Shown here piece after piece: positions 14,716 to 22,444 of a stretch of DNA of 33,122 nt. The DNA is from an uncultured Clostridia bacterium (GTDB taxonomy: Bacteria; Bacillota; Clostridia; Oscillospirales; Oscillospiraceae). The DNA lies in assembly GCA_945836055.1 (NCBI GenBank), contig CAMAKJ010000004.1, positions 1-33,122 of the forward strand. Direction: 5' to 3'. The notes beneath the pieces are model-generated. The model had not been told where the DNA came from, made no database searches, and worked only from the letters and a program-made list of their open reading frames with translations. The position numbers and the translations under genes were made by a program. Position 1 is the first letter of the stretch; each line of letters begins with the position of its first letter.

Positions 14716-15918
14716 ATGGAAAACGGCGCAGTGATTCTGAAAAAAGGCGAGGGCCGCAGCCTCAGAGAAGGCGGCCCCTGGATTTACGACAATGAAGTGG
14801 ACCGGATCGAGGGGGAACCGTCGGACGGCGACATTGTGTCCGTCCACGATTTTAACGGTTTCTGCCTGGGCAAGGGCTTTCTCAACCGCCGCTCCAAGCT
14901 CCGGGTGCGGATGCTGACCCGGAACCGGAACCAGGAAATCGACGAAGCGTTTTTCCGGATGCGGGTACAGAACGCCTGGGAATACCGGAAGAAAACGGTG
15001 GACACCGGCAGCTGCCGGGTGATCTTCGGCGAGGCGGATTTTCTGCCCGGGCTGGTGGTGGACAAGTTCTCCGACGTGCTGGTGGTGCAGTCCCTGGCCC
15101 TGGGTATGGACCGGTACAAGGGGCTGATTCTGGACACGCTGCAGCAGCTGATGGCGGAGGACGGCATCGCCATCCGGGGCGTCTACGAGCGCTCCGACGC
15201 CAGGGTGCGGGAGCAGGAGGGCATGCCCCGGGTCAAGGGCTTCCTGTCCGAGCCCTTCGATACCAAGGTAGAAATCGTGGAAAATGACGTCAAATATCTG
15301 GTGGATGTGGCCGAAGGGCAGAAAACCGGCTTCTTCCTGGATCAGAAGTACAACCGCAAGGCCATCTGGCCCCTGTGCCCCGGCGCGAAGGTGCTGGACT
15401 GCTTCACCCATACCGGCTCCTTTGCCCTGAACGCGGCGAAGGCAGGGGCAAGCCATGTGCTGGGGGTGGACGCTTCCGAGCTGGGCGTGGCTCAGGCCCG
15501 GGAAAACGCGGCCCTCAACGGTCTATCCGACCGGGCGGAATTTCTATGCGCGGATGTTTTTGAACTTCTGCCGGAGCTGGAGGCGAAGGGCGAAAAATTT
15601 GACCTGGTGATCCTAGATCCCCCGGCCTTTACCAAGTCCCGGGCCTCCGTGAAAAAAGCGGTGACCGGCTACCGGGAGATCAACCTGCGGGCCATGAAGC
15701 TCATAAAAGACGGCGGCTTCCTCGCCACCTGCTCCTGCTCCCACTTTGTAGACTACGAGCTGTTCACCCAGACCGTTGGCCAGGCCGCCCGGAATGTCCA
15801 CAAGCGGCTGCGCCAGGTGGAGTACCGCACCCAGGCCCCGGACCATCCCATTTTGTGGGGCGCGGAAGATTCCTATTACCTGAAATTCTACATTTTCCAG
15901 GTTTGTGACGAGAAATAG
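14716..15918 (+). CDS. rlmI: Class I SAM-dependent rRNA methyltransferase, RlmI-like (23S rRNA m5C)
   Basis: 400-residue enzyme. A PUA-like N-terminal RNA-binding domain (about 1-75; EGRSLREGGPWIYDNEVDR) is followed by an EEHUD-like linker and a Rossmann methyltransferase domain (from about 190). The SAM motif VLDCFTHTGSFALNAA is at 226-241, motif IV DPPAF at 301-305, and Cys339/Cys341 are in ATCSCSHFV, the likely catalytic cysteines for cytosine C5 methylation. RlmI of E. coli methylates C1962 of 23S rRNA; which position is used here cannot be told. AGGAGA lies 7 nt before the start; the gene is translationally linked to yfhO. Confidence 0.88.
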   Translation: MENGAVILKKGEGRSLREGGPWIYDNEVDRIEGEPSDGDIVSVHDFNGFCLGKGFLNRRSKLRVRMLTRNRNQEIDEAFFRMRVQNAWEYRKKTVDTGSCRVIFGEADFLPGLVVDKFSDVLVVQSLALGMDRYKGLILDTLQQLMAEDGIAIRGVYERSDARVREQEGMPRVKGFLSEPFDTKVEIVENDVKYLVDVAEGQKTGFFLDQKYNRKAIWPLCPGAKVLDCFTHTGSFALNAAKAGASHVLGVDASELGVAQARENAALNGLSDRAEFLCADVFELLPELEAKGEKFDLVILDPPAFTKSRASVKKAVTGYREINLRAMKLIKDGGFLATCSCSHFVDYELFTQTVGQAARNVHKRLRQVEYRTQAPDHPILWGAEDSYYLKFYIFQVCDEK

Positions 15919-15992
15919 AGCGTGATAACGCTTGGTTCGAAAACATTCAGGGTGTCCAAACACTTTACCTGAACAGAAAACTTCGGAACTTT

Positions 15993-16015
15993 GGGGCGTC
16001 AGGGATGCCGCCCCC
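15993..16015. repeat. 23-nt GC-rich hairpin motif, copy 1
   Basis: GGGGCGTCAGGGATGCCGCC plus CCC. The reverse complement of the same 23 bases is at 21257-21279. It can fold as GGGGCG/CGCCCC around an 11-nt loop. No T-run follows. Confidence 0.6.
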
Positions 16016-16082
16016 AACGCAGGCTTTTTTGCCGTGGCGCCGATTCCGGTGCGGCATTTTTCCTGAACTCATATCGGATGCA

Positions 16083-16116
16083 AAAACGCAGGCACTTTTT
16101 TGTGCCTGCGTTTTTT
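16083..16116. terminator. Bidirectional intrinsic terminator between rlmI and the second YfhO gene
   Basis: AAAACGCAGGCAC (16083-16095) pairs with GTGCCTGCGTTTT (16102-16114), loop TTTTTT, with T-runs on both strands. It serves convergent transcription from both sides. Confidence 0.88.
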
Positions 16117-16122
16117 ACGCGC

Positions 16123-18849
16123 TCATTTTTGATATTTCCCGGATTTGCGCATTTTTCTCACGTTGGGCTTGCAGATGCTCCAGGCCAGCGCGCCAAAGAC
16201 GGCGGCGCAGGCGAGGCTCACTTTCCAGCCCAGGGAGAACGCGGCGTTTCGGTAGGTCAGGCGGATGGTGTGGGTTCCTTCGGTCAGCTCCAGGGCAAGC
16301 ATGCAGTCCCCCACCAGCTGGGTCTGTACCGCCTTTCCGTCCACCTCCGCGTACCAGTTTCCGTTCTGGGGAACCGAGGTATACAGCAGTCCGTCCCGGC
16401 TGCAGTCGATGGTTCCCTCCACCCGGGTGGAGCGGAACCGGGTCAGCTCCAGCGTGGACGCCACCAGGACTTCGTACCCTTGCCGGAACCGGTCTTCATT
16501 GAGAATCGCCGCGCTGAGGGTCATGGTGCTGCTCTCTCCCTCGTCGCAGACGATGCGGATGTCAATCACGTCTCCGGCCTGCACATCCCCCACCGCGATC
16601 ATCTGGGGCAGGCTGATGGTCTCTTTGTACAGCTCCACGCCGTTGACGCTGACATAATAGTCGTTCCGCTTGGGCAGGTTCAGATGGATGCAGGCAAAGC
16701 CGTCCCGGTCGGCCACATAGGAATAGGTCACGTCGGAGAAATACTGGCAGTCCTGGTACTTGCAGTAGCCGCTGTTATTCTGCTCCGTGACGGTTACGCC
16801 GTTGCCGGTGATGGTCAGATTCTCCCCCTGCAGCTTGTGCCACACCTCTCCGGAGACGCCGGTCGCCGCCGTGAACAGCTCATTCTGGAAGGAGAAGGTG
16901 CCGGCGCTTGCGGAAAAGTCCACCGTCAGCAGCTCCGGTTCCGCCAGAAAGCCCAGGGGAAGGTAGGCGTTGTTTTCCAGCAGCACCGTGTCGCCGAAGC
17001 GGTTCACTTCCGTAAACCAGGTGCTGGACTTGTCCTTTCCGTCCCGCTCAATCATATATTTCAGTCCCAGAAACAGGTTCGCCACCGGGGAGCTTTCCTC
17101 AAAGCAGTAGCGGTTGTAGGTGTTTTTCGCCCCGTAGCCCAGGGCCTTCATGAACTCCGTGGTCTTGACGTTGGCGGAGCTGGTGAAGGCGGAAACGCCG
17201 TTGTAGCCGTTGAGGGCGCCGTCGTTCAGGGTCTGGGAATGGGTGGTCTCCGCCCGGAAGAAGGGGTTGCTCCGCTCCCGCTCGTACATATAGCGGATGA
17301 CGGAAGCGGTGTAGGTGGTGCCCTTGGGGTAGTTGGACACGCCGGTGCCGGTAAAGTACAGGCCAAAGCAGATCAGCGTGCCGATCAGCTCTGCCCCCAT
17401 GACCCCCAGAGCCAGAATCCGGGCGCGGGCACGCTGGCGGTTTTTCTTGGCCCGGGCACGCATCAGCTGCCGCTGGGTGGCCTCCGCCGGTACGCTTACC
17501 TCCAGCTGCCCGTAGAGCATGACCACCAGGTACAGCACCAAAAACGTCAGGTTATAGATGAAATACAGGGGAATATCCAGCGTCAGGCTGCCAAGATTCA
17601 ATGACTCGGTTTCAAACAGCTCGTTTGAACAGCCGAGGATTCCCGCCGTGAGCAGCCCCGCCAGAATAATCTGCGCCGGCCGGAATTTTCTTCGCATCAG
17701 CCAGGCCCGGTAGGCCATATACAGCACCACGAAGCTGTACAGGAAGCTGAAGCGGTAGGGAATCATATTGGTGAAGTGGAAGCCGTGCCAGACATAGTCC
17801 AGCTGCCGGATGATAAAGCTGACATTGAAAAACAGCAGCAGCGTCACGGCGCAGAGCTTGTCCCGGAGCTTGATGTCCTTCCCCATCAGGTACAGGAACA
17901 TCAGCAGGATGCTGAAAATTCCGCAATAGACGTTGGGCAGTCCCTCCTTGAAGGTGGGCTCGATGCTGCCGCCCATATTCCCCGCCACCTGGCGCATGGC
18001 GTCCAGCAGCCCCTTGAGGGTATTCTCCCTGGCGATGTTCAGCTTAAAGCCGGTGGGAAACTGGTTGACGCTGGACTGGGTGGTCTGCAGCGCGGACAGG
18101 GCCGGGAGAGTCAGAATGGCGGTCATGCCGATGGCAAGGGCGGAATACAGGGCGATTCTGCACAGGTCGGCAAAGAACTTTTTCCCACCGCCCCAGCGGC
18201 AGATTTCGTAGACGAAAAACAGAAGGAAAACAAAGATGCAGGTGAAAAATCCGATATAGTAGTTGGAATAAACGGACAAAAACAGCGTGACGGTGTAAAG
18301 AAAGAACTTTTTCTCCTTCAGCAGGCTCACCGCCCCCAGCGCCACCAGAGGAAGCAGGGCGAAGGTATCCAGCCACATCACGTTCCACTGGTATCCCAGC
18401 GCCCAGGCGCAAAGGCCGTAAAAGGCGCCGAACACCGCGATGGACAGATCGTTTTTGCCGAAAATCTTTTTGAGGAAAATGGCGAAGAACAGTCCCGCCA
18501 ACCCCAGCTTCACCGGCACCAGCAGGGAAAAGAATTCCAGCAGCCATGTTTCCGGCACCAGGACGCTGAGCAGGTTCAGAGGCGACGCCAGGTAGTAGGA
18601 AATCAGCCCCAGGTAGTCCATGCCCATGCCGACGCTCCAGGTGTAGAGCAGCCCATTTCCGCTGCGCAGCGCCTTGCGGAAGGCCACAAAGAAGGGATAA
18701 TATTGATGGTACATATCGGAATACAGCATGGAGTACTTGCCGAAGGGCTCGTACTTGCTGATCATCATGACAAACAGCATGCCAACGCAGGGCAGCAGGA
18801 AGGCCAGCGCCAGATAATTCCGCTTAAGCGCCTTGCCGGTTCGTATCAT
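16123..18849 (-). CDS. YfhO-family multi-spanning membrane protein, second copy
   Basis: 908-residue protein. The N-terminal span LALAFLLPCVGMLFVMMI (13-30) is followed by YSDMYHQYYPFFVAF (43-57), which aligns with the first outer loop of the other YfhO protein (DYYAQYVPF). There are many further spans to about residue 510, a large extracytoplasmic part containing short beta-rich stretches, and a last span GWKVSLACAAVFGALAW near the C-terminus. It is about 120 residues longer than its neighbour and on the opposite strand, so it is not a recent tandem copy. A role in glycosylating a surface polymer is inferred from family knowledge. GGGGGAG precedes the ATG. Confidence 0.85.
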   Translation of the reverse strand: MIRTGKALKRNYLALAFLLPCVGMLFVMMISKYEPFGKYSMLYSDMYHQYYPFFVAFRKALRSGNGLLYTWSVGMGMDYLGLISYYLASPLNLLSVLVPETWLLEFFSLLVPVKLGLAGLFFAIFLKKIFGKNDLSIAVFGAFYGLCAWALGYQWNVMWLDTFALLPLVALGAVSLLKEKKFFLYTVTLFLSVYSNYYIGFFTCIFVFLLFFVYEICRWGGGKKFFADLCRIALYSALAIGMTAILTLPALSALQTTQSSVNQFPTGFKLNIARENTLKGLLDAMRQVAGNMGGSIEPTFKEGLPNVYCGIFSILLMFLYLMGKDIKLRDKLCAVTLLLFFNVSFIIRQLDYVWHGFHFTNMIPYRFSFLYSFVVLYMAYRAWLMRRKFRPAQIILAGLLTAGILGCSNELFETESLNLGSLTLDIPLYFIYNLTFLVLYLVVMLYGQLEVSVPAEATQRQLMRARAKKNRQRARARILALGVMGAELIGTLICFGLYFTGTGVSNYPKGTTYTASVIRYMYERERSNPFFRAETTHSQTLNDGALNGYNGVSAFTSSANVKTTEFMKALGYGAKNTYNRYCFEESSPVANLFLGLKYMIERDGKDKSSTWFTEVNRFGDTVLLENNAYLPLGFLAEPELLTVDFSASAGTFSFQNELFTAATGVSGEVWHKLQGENLTITGNGVTVTEQNNSGYCKYQDCQYFSDVTYSYVADRDGFACIHLNLPKRNDYYVSVNGVELYKETISLPQMIAVGDVQAGDVIDIRIVCDEGESSTMTLSAAILNEDRFRQGYEVLVASTLELTRFRSTRVEGTIDCSRDGLLYTSVPQNGNWYAEVDGKAVQTQLVGDCMLALELTEGTHTIRLTYRNAAFSLGWKVSLACAAVFGALAWSICKPNVRKMRKSGKYQK

Positions 18850-18881
18850 AGGGACTCCCCCAAATTTGCATAGTTATGAGT

Positions 18882-18910
18882 ATTATACCACGACGGGGAG
18901 AACGGGTAAA
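18882..18910 (-). promoter_or_regulatory. Sigma-A promoter of the second YfhO gene
   Basis: Minus strand TTTACC, 17-bp spacer, perfect TATAAT; transcription begins about 25 nt before the ATG. Confidence 0.75.
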
Positions 18911-19115
18911 GGCTTCCGCTCATTAAATTTTTCTAAACGGCGGCGGGGATGCCCCCGCGGGCAATGCGTGCACGGGCGGTCTATCCTCGTTACGCCATTG
19001 GGCACCGCTCGGTTCGTTACGTGGTACTATGCTGATTGCTTTAGAACGCCTCGCCCCCCTCATTTATGAGAGGGGCAAGGTGTACCCCCGCAAATTGCGA
19101 TTTCCGGTGTGAACC
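18911..19115. other. Non-coding region with a hairpin, no gene seen
   Basis: The gap between the second YfhO gene and the PH-domain gene has no convincing ORF. It holds GCCCCC/GGGC-type palindromic pieces and, at 19049-19080, a long imperfect hairpin (CCTCGCCCCCCTCAT / ATGAGAGGGGCAAGG). It resembles a degraded intergenic repeat. No tRNA-like fold is evident. Confidence 0.5.
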
Positions 19116-19156
19116 AAAAAAGCAACCGCCACAGTTTCACCTGAGCGGTTGCTTTT
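19116..19156 (-). terminator. Intrinsic terminator after the PH-domain gene
   Basis: Minus strand AAAAGCAACCGC and GCGGTTGCTTTT arms (19118-19129 and 19145-19156) with a T-run at the 3' end, lying directly downstream of the stop codon. Confidence 0.85.
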
Positions 19157-19177
19157 CGTAACGATTCCTTGAAAGTC

Positions 19178-19573
19178 TCAGCGGTCATCGTCAATATCGT
19201 CATCGTGATCGTCGGTGCCGGTGGTGGCAATCTCGCCGAAGCGAACCCGGCGCTGAATCTTCATCTCCTCCACCTGCTTATGGATCAGTTCCTTGACAAA
19301 AACGGGGTCCTTCACGTTTTTCAGCACCAGGGTGGGCATGGTCTTGTCGGAGGACAGCACCGTGACCGTTCCCACGCCAAACAGACGCTGCCACAGACTG
19401 CGGCTGGTATCGATGTCCCGCACCCGGTACAGAAGCACTTCGTCATCCTTAATATTCAGAAAGCCCTCGGACAGAAACAGCCGATCCTCGGACAGCTGAT
19501 AGCGAGTGAAGGACAGGGGCAGCCCCAAGTGGCGCTTGCGGTCTTTCCACAGATACGCGATGTTGATGGACAC
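19178..19573 (-). CDS. Small bacterial PH-domain protein (bPH2/YdbT-like)
   Basis: 131-residue soluble protein. Residues about 15-110 have the pattern of the bacterial pleckstrin-homology domain of the YdbS/YdbT type: LSFTRYQLSEDRLFLSEGFL, then DDEVLLYRVRDID, then GVGTVTVLSSDKTMPTLVL. It has no membrane span, unlike most YdbT proteins, and ends in an Asp-rich tail (about 120-131). The GTG start is preceded by AAGGGAGG at good spacing. It is transcribed alone from a TTGACA-17-TAAACT promoter just after spoIVA. The function is not known. Confidence 0.75.
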   Translation of the reverse strand: MSINIAYLWKDRKRHLGLPLSFTRYQLSEDRLFLSEGFLNIKDDEVLLYRVRDIDTSRSLWQRLFGVGTVTVLSSDKTMPTLVLKNVKDPVFVKELIHKQVEEMKIQRRVRFGEIATTGTDDHDDDIDDDR

Positions 19574-19602
19574 GGTAATGTTCCTCCCTTGTTTTTTCCT
19601 AT

Positions 19603-19631
19603 AGTTTACCCCCAGATCAGCCGAATGTCAA
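19603..19631 (-). promoter_or_regulatory. Sigma-A promoter of the PH-domain gene
   Basis: Minus strand TTGACA, 17-bp spacer, TAAACT. Confidence 0.6.
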
Positions 19632-19668
19632 GGGAGGAAGGCAGCGGGAACCCGGAGAATTCGCTTTT

Positions 19669-21132
19669 CTACAGAATCAGGCAGATCAGTCCCGTCGCGC
19701 CCTCGTTGACGATTCTCGTCAGAGTGCCCCGGAATTTGGTTCTCACATCCTCCGGCATTCCCAGCAGCTTGGCGCTTAAGCCCTCCTGAATCAGATCGTA
19801 CACCGATTTTCCGAAGATGTTGCTCTGCCACAGCTTTTCCGGGTCCTCTCCCATGAGGGAATTCACCAGAGCCTGGGATTGCTTCTCGTCGCCTACCATG
19901 GGGTTGATCTCCGTGTCGATGTCCACCCGCACCATGTGAATGGAGGGCGCGCCCGCCCGCAGCTTCACTCCGAAGGCGCCGCCCTTGCGGATGATTTCCG
20001 GAGTTTCCAGCTTCATTTCCTCCGCCGTCGGCATCACCACGCCGTAGCCCGTGGCCTTGACGGCGGACAGGGCATCGGAAATCCGGTCGTATTCCTGCTT
20101 GATCTGGGACAGCTCCGTGAGCAGCCGCAGAAGCTGGGCGTCGCTTTTGATGGGCATACCCGCCCGGGCGCTGAGAATCTCATAAAACAGCGCCTCCGGG
20201 AACACAATGGCGCAGCTTACCACGCCGCTGCCCAGATCCACGCTGCGCAGGCTGTAGTCCTGCACCTGGGGCAGCTCCCGCAGTCCAGCGAGCTCCCCTT
20301 CCGCCTGACCTAGGTTGTGGATGTTCTCCGCCTTTTCCAGCAGCGCCTGGTACAGCGCTGCCTTCACCGGGTGCTCCGGCTCCAGGGCGTCCATCCACCG
20401 GGGCAGATGCACCCGCAGCTGGCTCATGGGGAAGGTGTACAGCAGTGCCTTCATGAGCCTGGCGATGCCGTCAGAATCCAGCGCCTGGCAATCCGCGATG
20501 ATGGGCTCCACGGAGAATGTGCTTTCCAGGTATTTTTTCACCCCGGCCGCCGCCTCGCCGGATGGATTGCGGGAATTGATGACCACCAGGAAGGGTTTTC
20601 CCGTTTTCTGCATGTCAGTGACGGCGCGTTTTTCCGCCTGGATGTAGTCCTCCCGGGGAATTTCCGTGATGGTGCCGTCGGTGGTCACCACAATGCCGAT
20701 GGAGCAGTGGCCCTCCATTACCTTCTTCGTCCCCAGCTCCGCCGCCTGGGTCATGGGAATCTCGTGGTCAAACCAGGGGGTCGTGACCATCCGGGGCTCG
20801 CCGTCCTCTTCCGCCCCCACCGCGCCGTCCACCATATAGCCCACGGAATCGATGAACCGCACCCGCAGCTTCGTCACGCCGTCGGGGGAGATTTCCACCG
20901 CCTCCTCCGGGACGAATTTCGGCTCCGAGGTCATAATGGTCTTGCCGGAGCCGCTCTGGGGCAGTTCATCCCTGGCCCGTTCCTTGCGGTAGGGGTCGGA
21001 GATGCCGGGAATCACCAGTTCCTCCATAATACGCTTAATCAGGGTTGACTTCCCGGTTCGCACCGGCCCCACCACACCCACATAAATATTGCCGCCGGTT
21101 CGTGCGGCGATGTCCGCGTAAATCTGATCCAT
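19669..21132 (-). CDS. spoIVA: Stage IV sporulation protein A, spore coat morphogenetic ATPase
   Basis: 487 residues, close to the 492 of the B. subtilis protein. SpoIVA is an ATP-hydrolysing cytoskeletal protein that polymerises on the forespore surface and anchors the spore coat. The N-terminus has Walker A GPVRTGKST (22-30), followed by RFIDSVGYMVDGAVGAEEDG (switch/Walker B region), TDGTITEIPREDY, and INSRNP. The C-terminal segment (LIQEGLSAKLLGMPEDVR and onward) is the conserved region needed for localisation. AAGGAGG lies 6 nt before the ATG. It marks the organism as an endospore former. Confidence 0.97.
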   Translation of the reverse strand: MDQIYADIAARTGGNIYVGVVGPVRTGKSTLIKRIMEELVIPGISDPYRKERARDELPQSGSGKTIMTSEPKFVPEEAVEISPDGVTKLRVRFIDSVGYMVDGAVGAEEDGEPRMVTTPWFDHEIPMTQAAELGTKKVMEGHCSIGIVVTTDGTITEIPREDYIQAEKRAVTDMQKTGKPFLVVINSRNPSGEAAAGVKKYLESTFSVEPIIADCQALDSDGIARLMKALLYTFPMSQLRVHLPRWMDALEPEHPVKAALYQALLEKAENIHNLGQAEGELAGLRELPQVQDYSLRSVDLGSGVVSCAIVFPEALFYEILSARAGMPIKSDAQLLRLLTELSQIKQEYDRISDALSAVKATGYGVVMPTAEEMKLETPEIIRKGGAFGVKLRAGAPSIHMVRVDIDTEINPMVGDEKQSQALVNSLMGEDPEKLWQSNIFGKSVYDLIQEGLSAKLLGMPEDVRTKFRGTLTRIVNEGATGLICLIL

Positions 21133-21181
21133 AGCCAGCCTCCTTCTCGGCAGGAGAAAGGCTCCTGCGCTTGGTTACTGC

Positions 21182-21210
21182 ATGGTATGTCCCGGGGCGG
21201 CGGTTTAGAA
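21182..21210 (-). promoter_or_regulatory. spoIVA: Candidate sigma-E (mother-cell) promoter of spoIVA
   Basis: Minus strand TTCTAAA, 14-bp spacer, CATACCAT. The -10 matches the sigma-E consensus CATACAnT at 7 of 8 positions; the -35 is weaker. It lies about 50 nt before the start codon. Confidence 0.5.
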
Positions 21211-21422
21211 CCGGACACATGGCGCATTGGAAATTGGGCGGGAAACGTCTTTCACAGGGGGCGGCATCCCTGACGCCCCCTGCCCACGGGTTTCCATTGC
21301 CTGAATGATATCCGCAGGTTTCCCTGCGCCCCTGACCTCTGATTCCCGACTCCGAATCCCCCGCTGTCCTGTATTGCCGTTGATTCCTGCTGAAAAAACC
21401 AAAGATTATGCGAAAAAACCAT
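21211..21422. other. Non-coding gap between spoIVA and yceD
   Basis: No coding potential seen. It contains copy 2 of the 23-nt GC-rich hairpin motif (21257-21279, inverted relative to 15993-16015). The remainder is C/T-rich on the plus strand without recognisable structure. Confidence 0.5.
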
Positions 21423-21451
21423 TTGACAAATGGCGCTTTACCCTATATAAT
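21423..21451 (+). promoter_or_regulatory. Consensus sigma-A promoter for yceD-rpmF
   Basis: Perfect TTGACA, 17-bp spacer, perfect TATAAT, about 32 nt before the start codon. It should be one of the strongest promoters in the window. Confidence 0.9.
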
Positions 21452-21482
21452 ATCTAGGCACGACTGTGAGGAGGGGAAAAGT

Positions 21483-21983
21483 ATGCTGCTGGGACTTACC
21501 AAAATCATGGATACTCCCGGTGCGTCGGTTCCCTTTTCCACCAGTGTTGACCTGAGTGATCTTTGTTACGGTGTCAGCTACCCCGTGTCCGAGCCGGTTC
21601 TGGCGGAGGGTACGGTGCGGAACACCGCCGGTGTCCTGGTGATGACCGGGCGGATTTCCACCACCATCCACGGCACCTGTGACCGCTGCGCCAGGGACTT
21701 TGACCGGGAAGTAACCTTTCCCATCGATGTGGTCCTGGTGACGGAAATGGCTGACGAAGAGAACGAAGACGAGTGGGTATTCCCTCTGGAGGGAGACAGC
21801 GCCGATTTGGATGACATTGTCAGGACGGTTTTCGTCCTGAATCTGGATTCCAAGCTGCTGTGCAGGGAGGACTGCAAGGGAATTTGCCAGCGCTGCGGCA
21901 AAAACCTCAGCGACGGCCCCTGCGGCTGCCAGAAGGAGCTGGATCCCCGATTTGCTGCTTTGAAGCAGCTTCTTGAGAAGTAA
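21483..21983 (+). CDS. YceD/DUF177-family protein, cotranscribed with rpmF
   Basis: 166-residue cytoplasmic protein of the YceD family, which is linked to 23S rRNA/ribosome maturation and lies next to rpmF across bacteria. Zinc-type cysteines are visible: CDRCARDF in the middle, then LLCREDCKGICQRCGKNL and CGCQ, with ELDPRFAALKQLLE at the C-terminus, the usual YceD ending. The start follows GAGGAGGGG. Cotranscription with rpmF, 48 bp downstream, is the classic arrangement. Confidence 0.9.
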   Translation: MLLGLTKIMDTPGASVPFSTSVDLSDLCYGVSYPVSEPVLAEGTVRNTAGVLVMTGRISTTIHGTCDRCARDFDREVTFPIDVVLVTEMADEENEDEWVFPLEGDSADLDDIVRTVFVLNLDSKLLCREDCKGICQRCGKNLSDGPCGCQKELDPRFAALKQLLEK

Positions 21984-22031
21984 ATCCATATTGAACGCTG
22001 TTAAAAGCAGTTTGACCAAGGAGGTGTCACC

Positions 22032-22217
22032 ATGGCTGTCCCTAAGTGTAAAGTGTCCAAGGCCCGCCGCGATAAGCGCCGTGGCTCCAACTGGAAGCTG
22101 TCCGCTCCCAGCGTAACGGTTTGCCCCAAGTGCGGCGAGCCCGTCATGCCCCACAGAGCCTGCAAGGCTTGCGGTACCTACAATGGCCGTCAGGTCGTGG
22201 CTGTTGAGGCTGAGTAA
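22032..22217 (+). CDS. rpmF: 50S ribosomal protein L32, zinc-ribbon form
   Basis: 61-residue L32: MAVPKCKVSKARRDKRRG at the N-terminus, then a C-x2-C pair (VCPKCGEP) and a second pair (CKACGTYNGR). All four cysteines are kept, so this is the zinc-binding version rather than the zinc-independent paralog. AAGGAGGTG precedes the ATG. Confidence 0.97.
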   Translation: MAVPKCKVSKARRDKRRGSNWKLSAPSVTVCPKCGEPVMPHRACKACGTYNGRQVVAVEAE

Positions 22218-22235
22218 GGAAAAAGCGGAAAAGCA

Positions 22236-22262
22236 GAGGAAGGCGTGCGCCTTCCTCTTTTT
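22236..22262 (+). terminator. Intrinsic terminator after rpmF
   Basis: GAGGAAGGC / GCCTTCCTC with a GTGC loop followed by TTTTT. Confidence 0.92.
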
Positions 22263-22379
22263 CCATGCCTTTTTACCGTCTTTGAACCGCACCACCGACG
22301 TTTTTCGTTTTTCTCCTCCCCGGGCAGAAATAATCACCAAAAACCCTATGTAAATTTTGTATGAATCCACTTTTCCTCA

Positions 22380-22408
22380 TTGCTTTTGCGGGGAAGATGT
22401 GTCATAAT
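22380..22408 (+). promoter_or_regulatory. Probable sigma-A promoter of der-plsY-gpsA
   Basis: TTGCTT, 17-bp spacer, CATAAT, about 30 nt before der. Confidence 0.55.
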
Positions 22409-22444
22409 AAAGAAGAATCTGCAGTACGGAAAGGAAGTGTTCCC

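Noticed and set aside
12369-14717. 782-residue open frame on the minus strand opposite the first YfhO gene
   Set aside because: An antisense artefact of GC-rich codon use. The plus-strand protein has clear membrane spans and family motifs; the antisense product is low-complexity His/Gly/Gln-rich with no domain.
15991-17604. 537-residue plus-strand open frame opposite the second YfhO gene
   Set aside because: It runs through a strong terminator, has no ribosome site, and its translation is Gly/His/Val-rich without any family pattern.
18911-19115. A possible tRNA or small RNA gene
   Set aside because: Only isolated palindromes; no cloverleaf arms or TPsiC-like motif in the right order.
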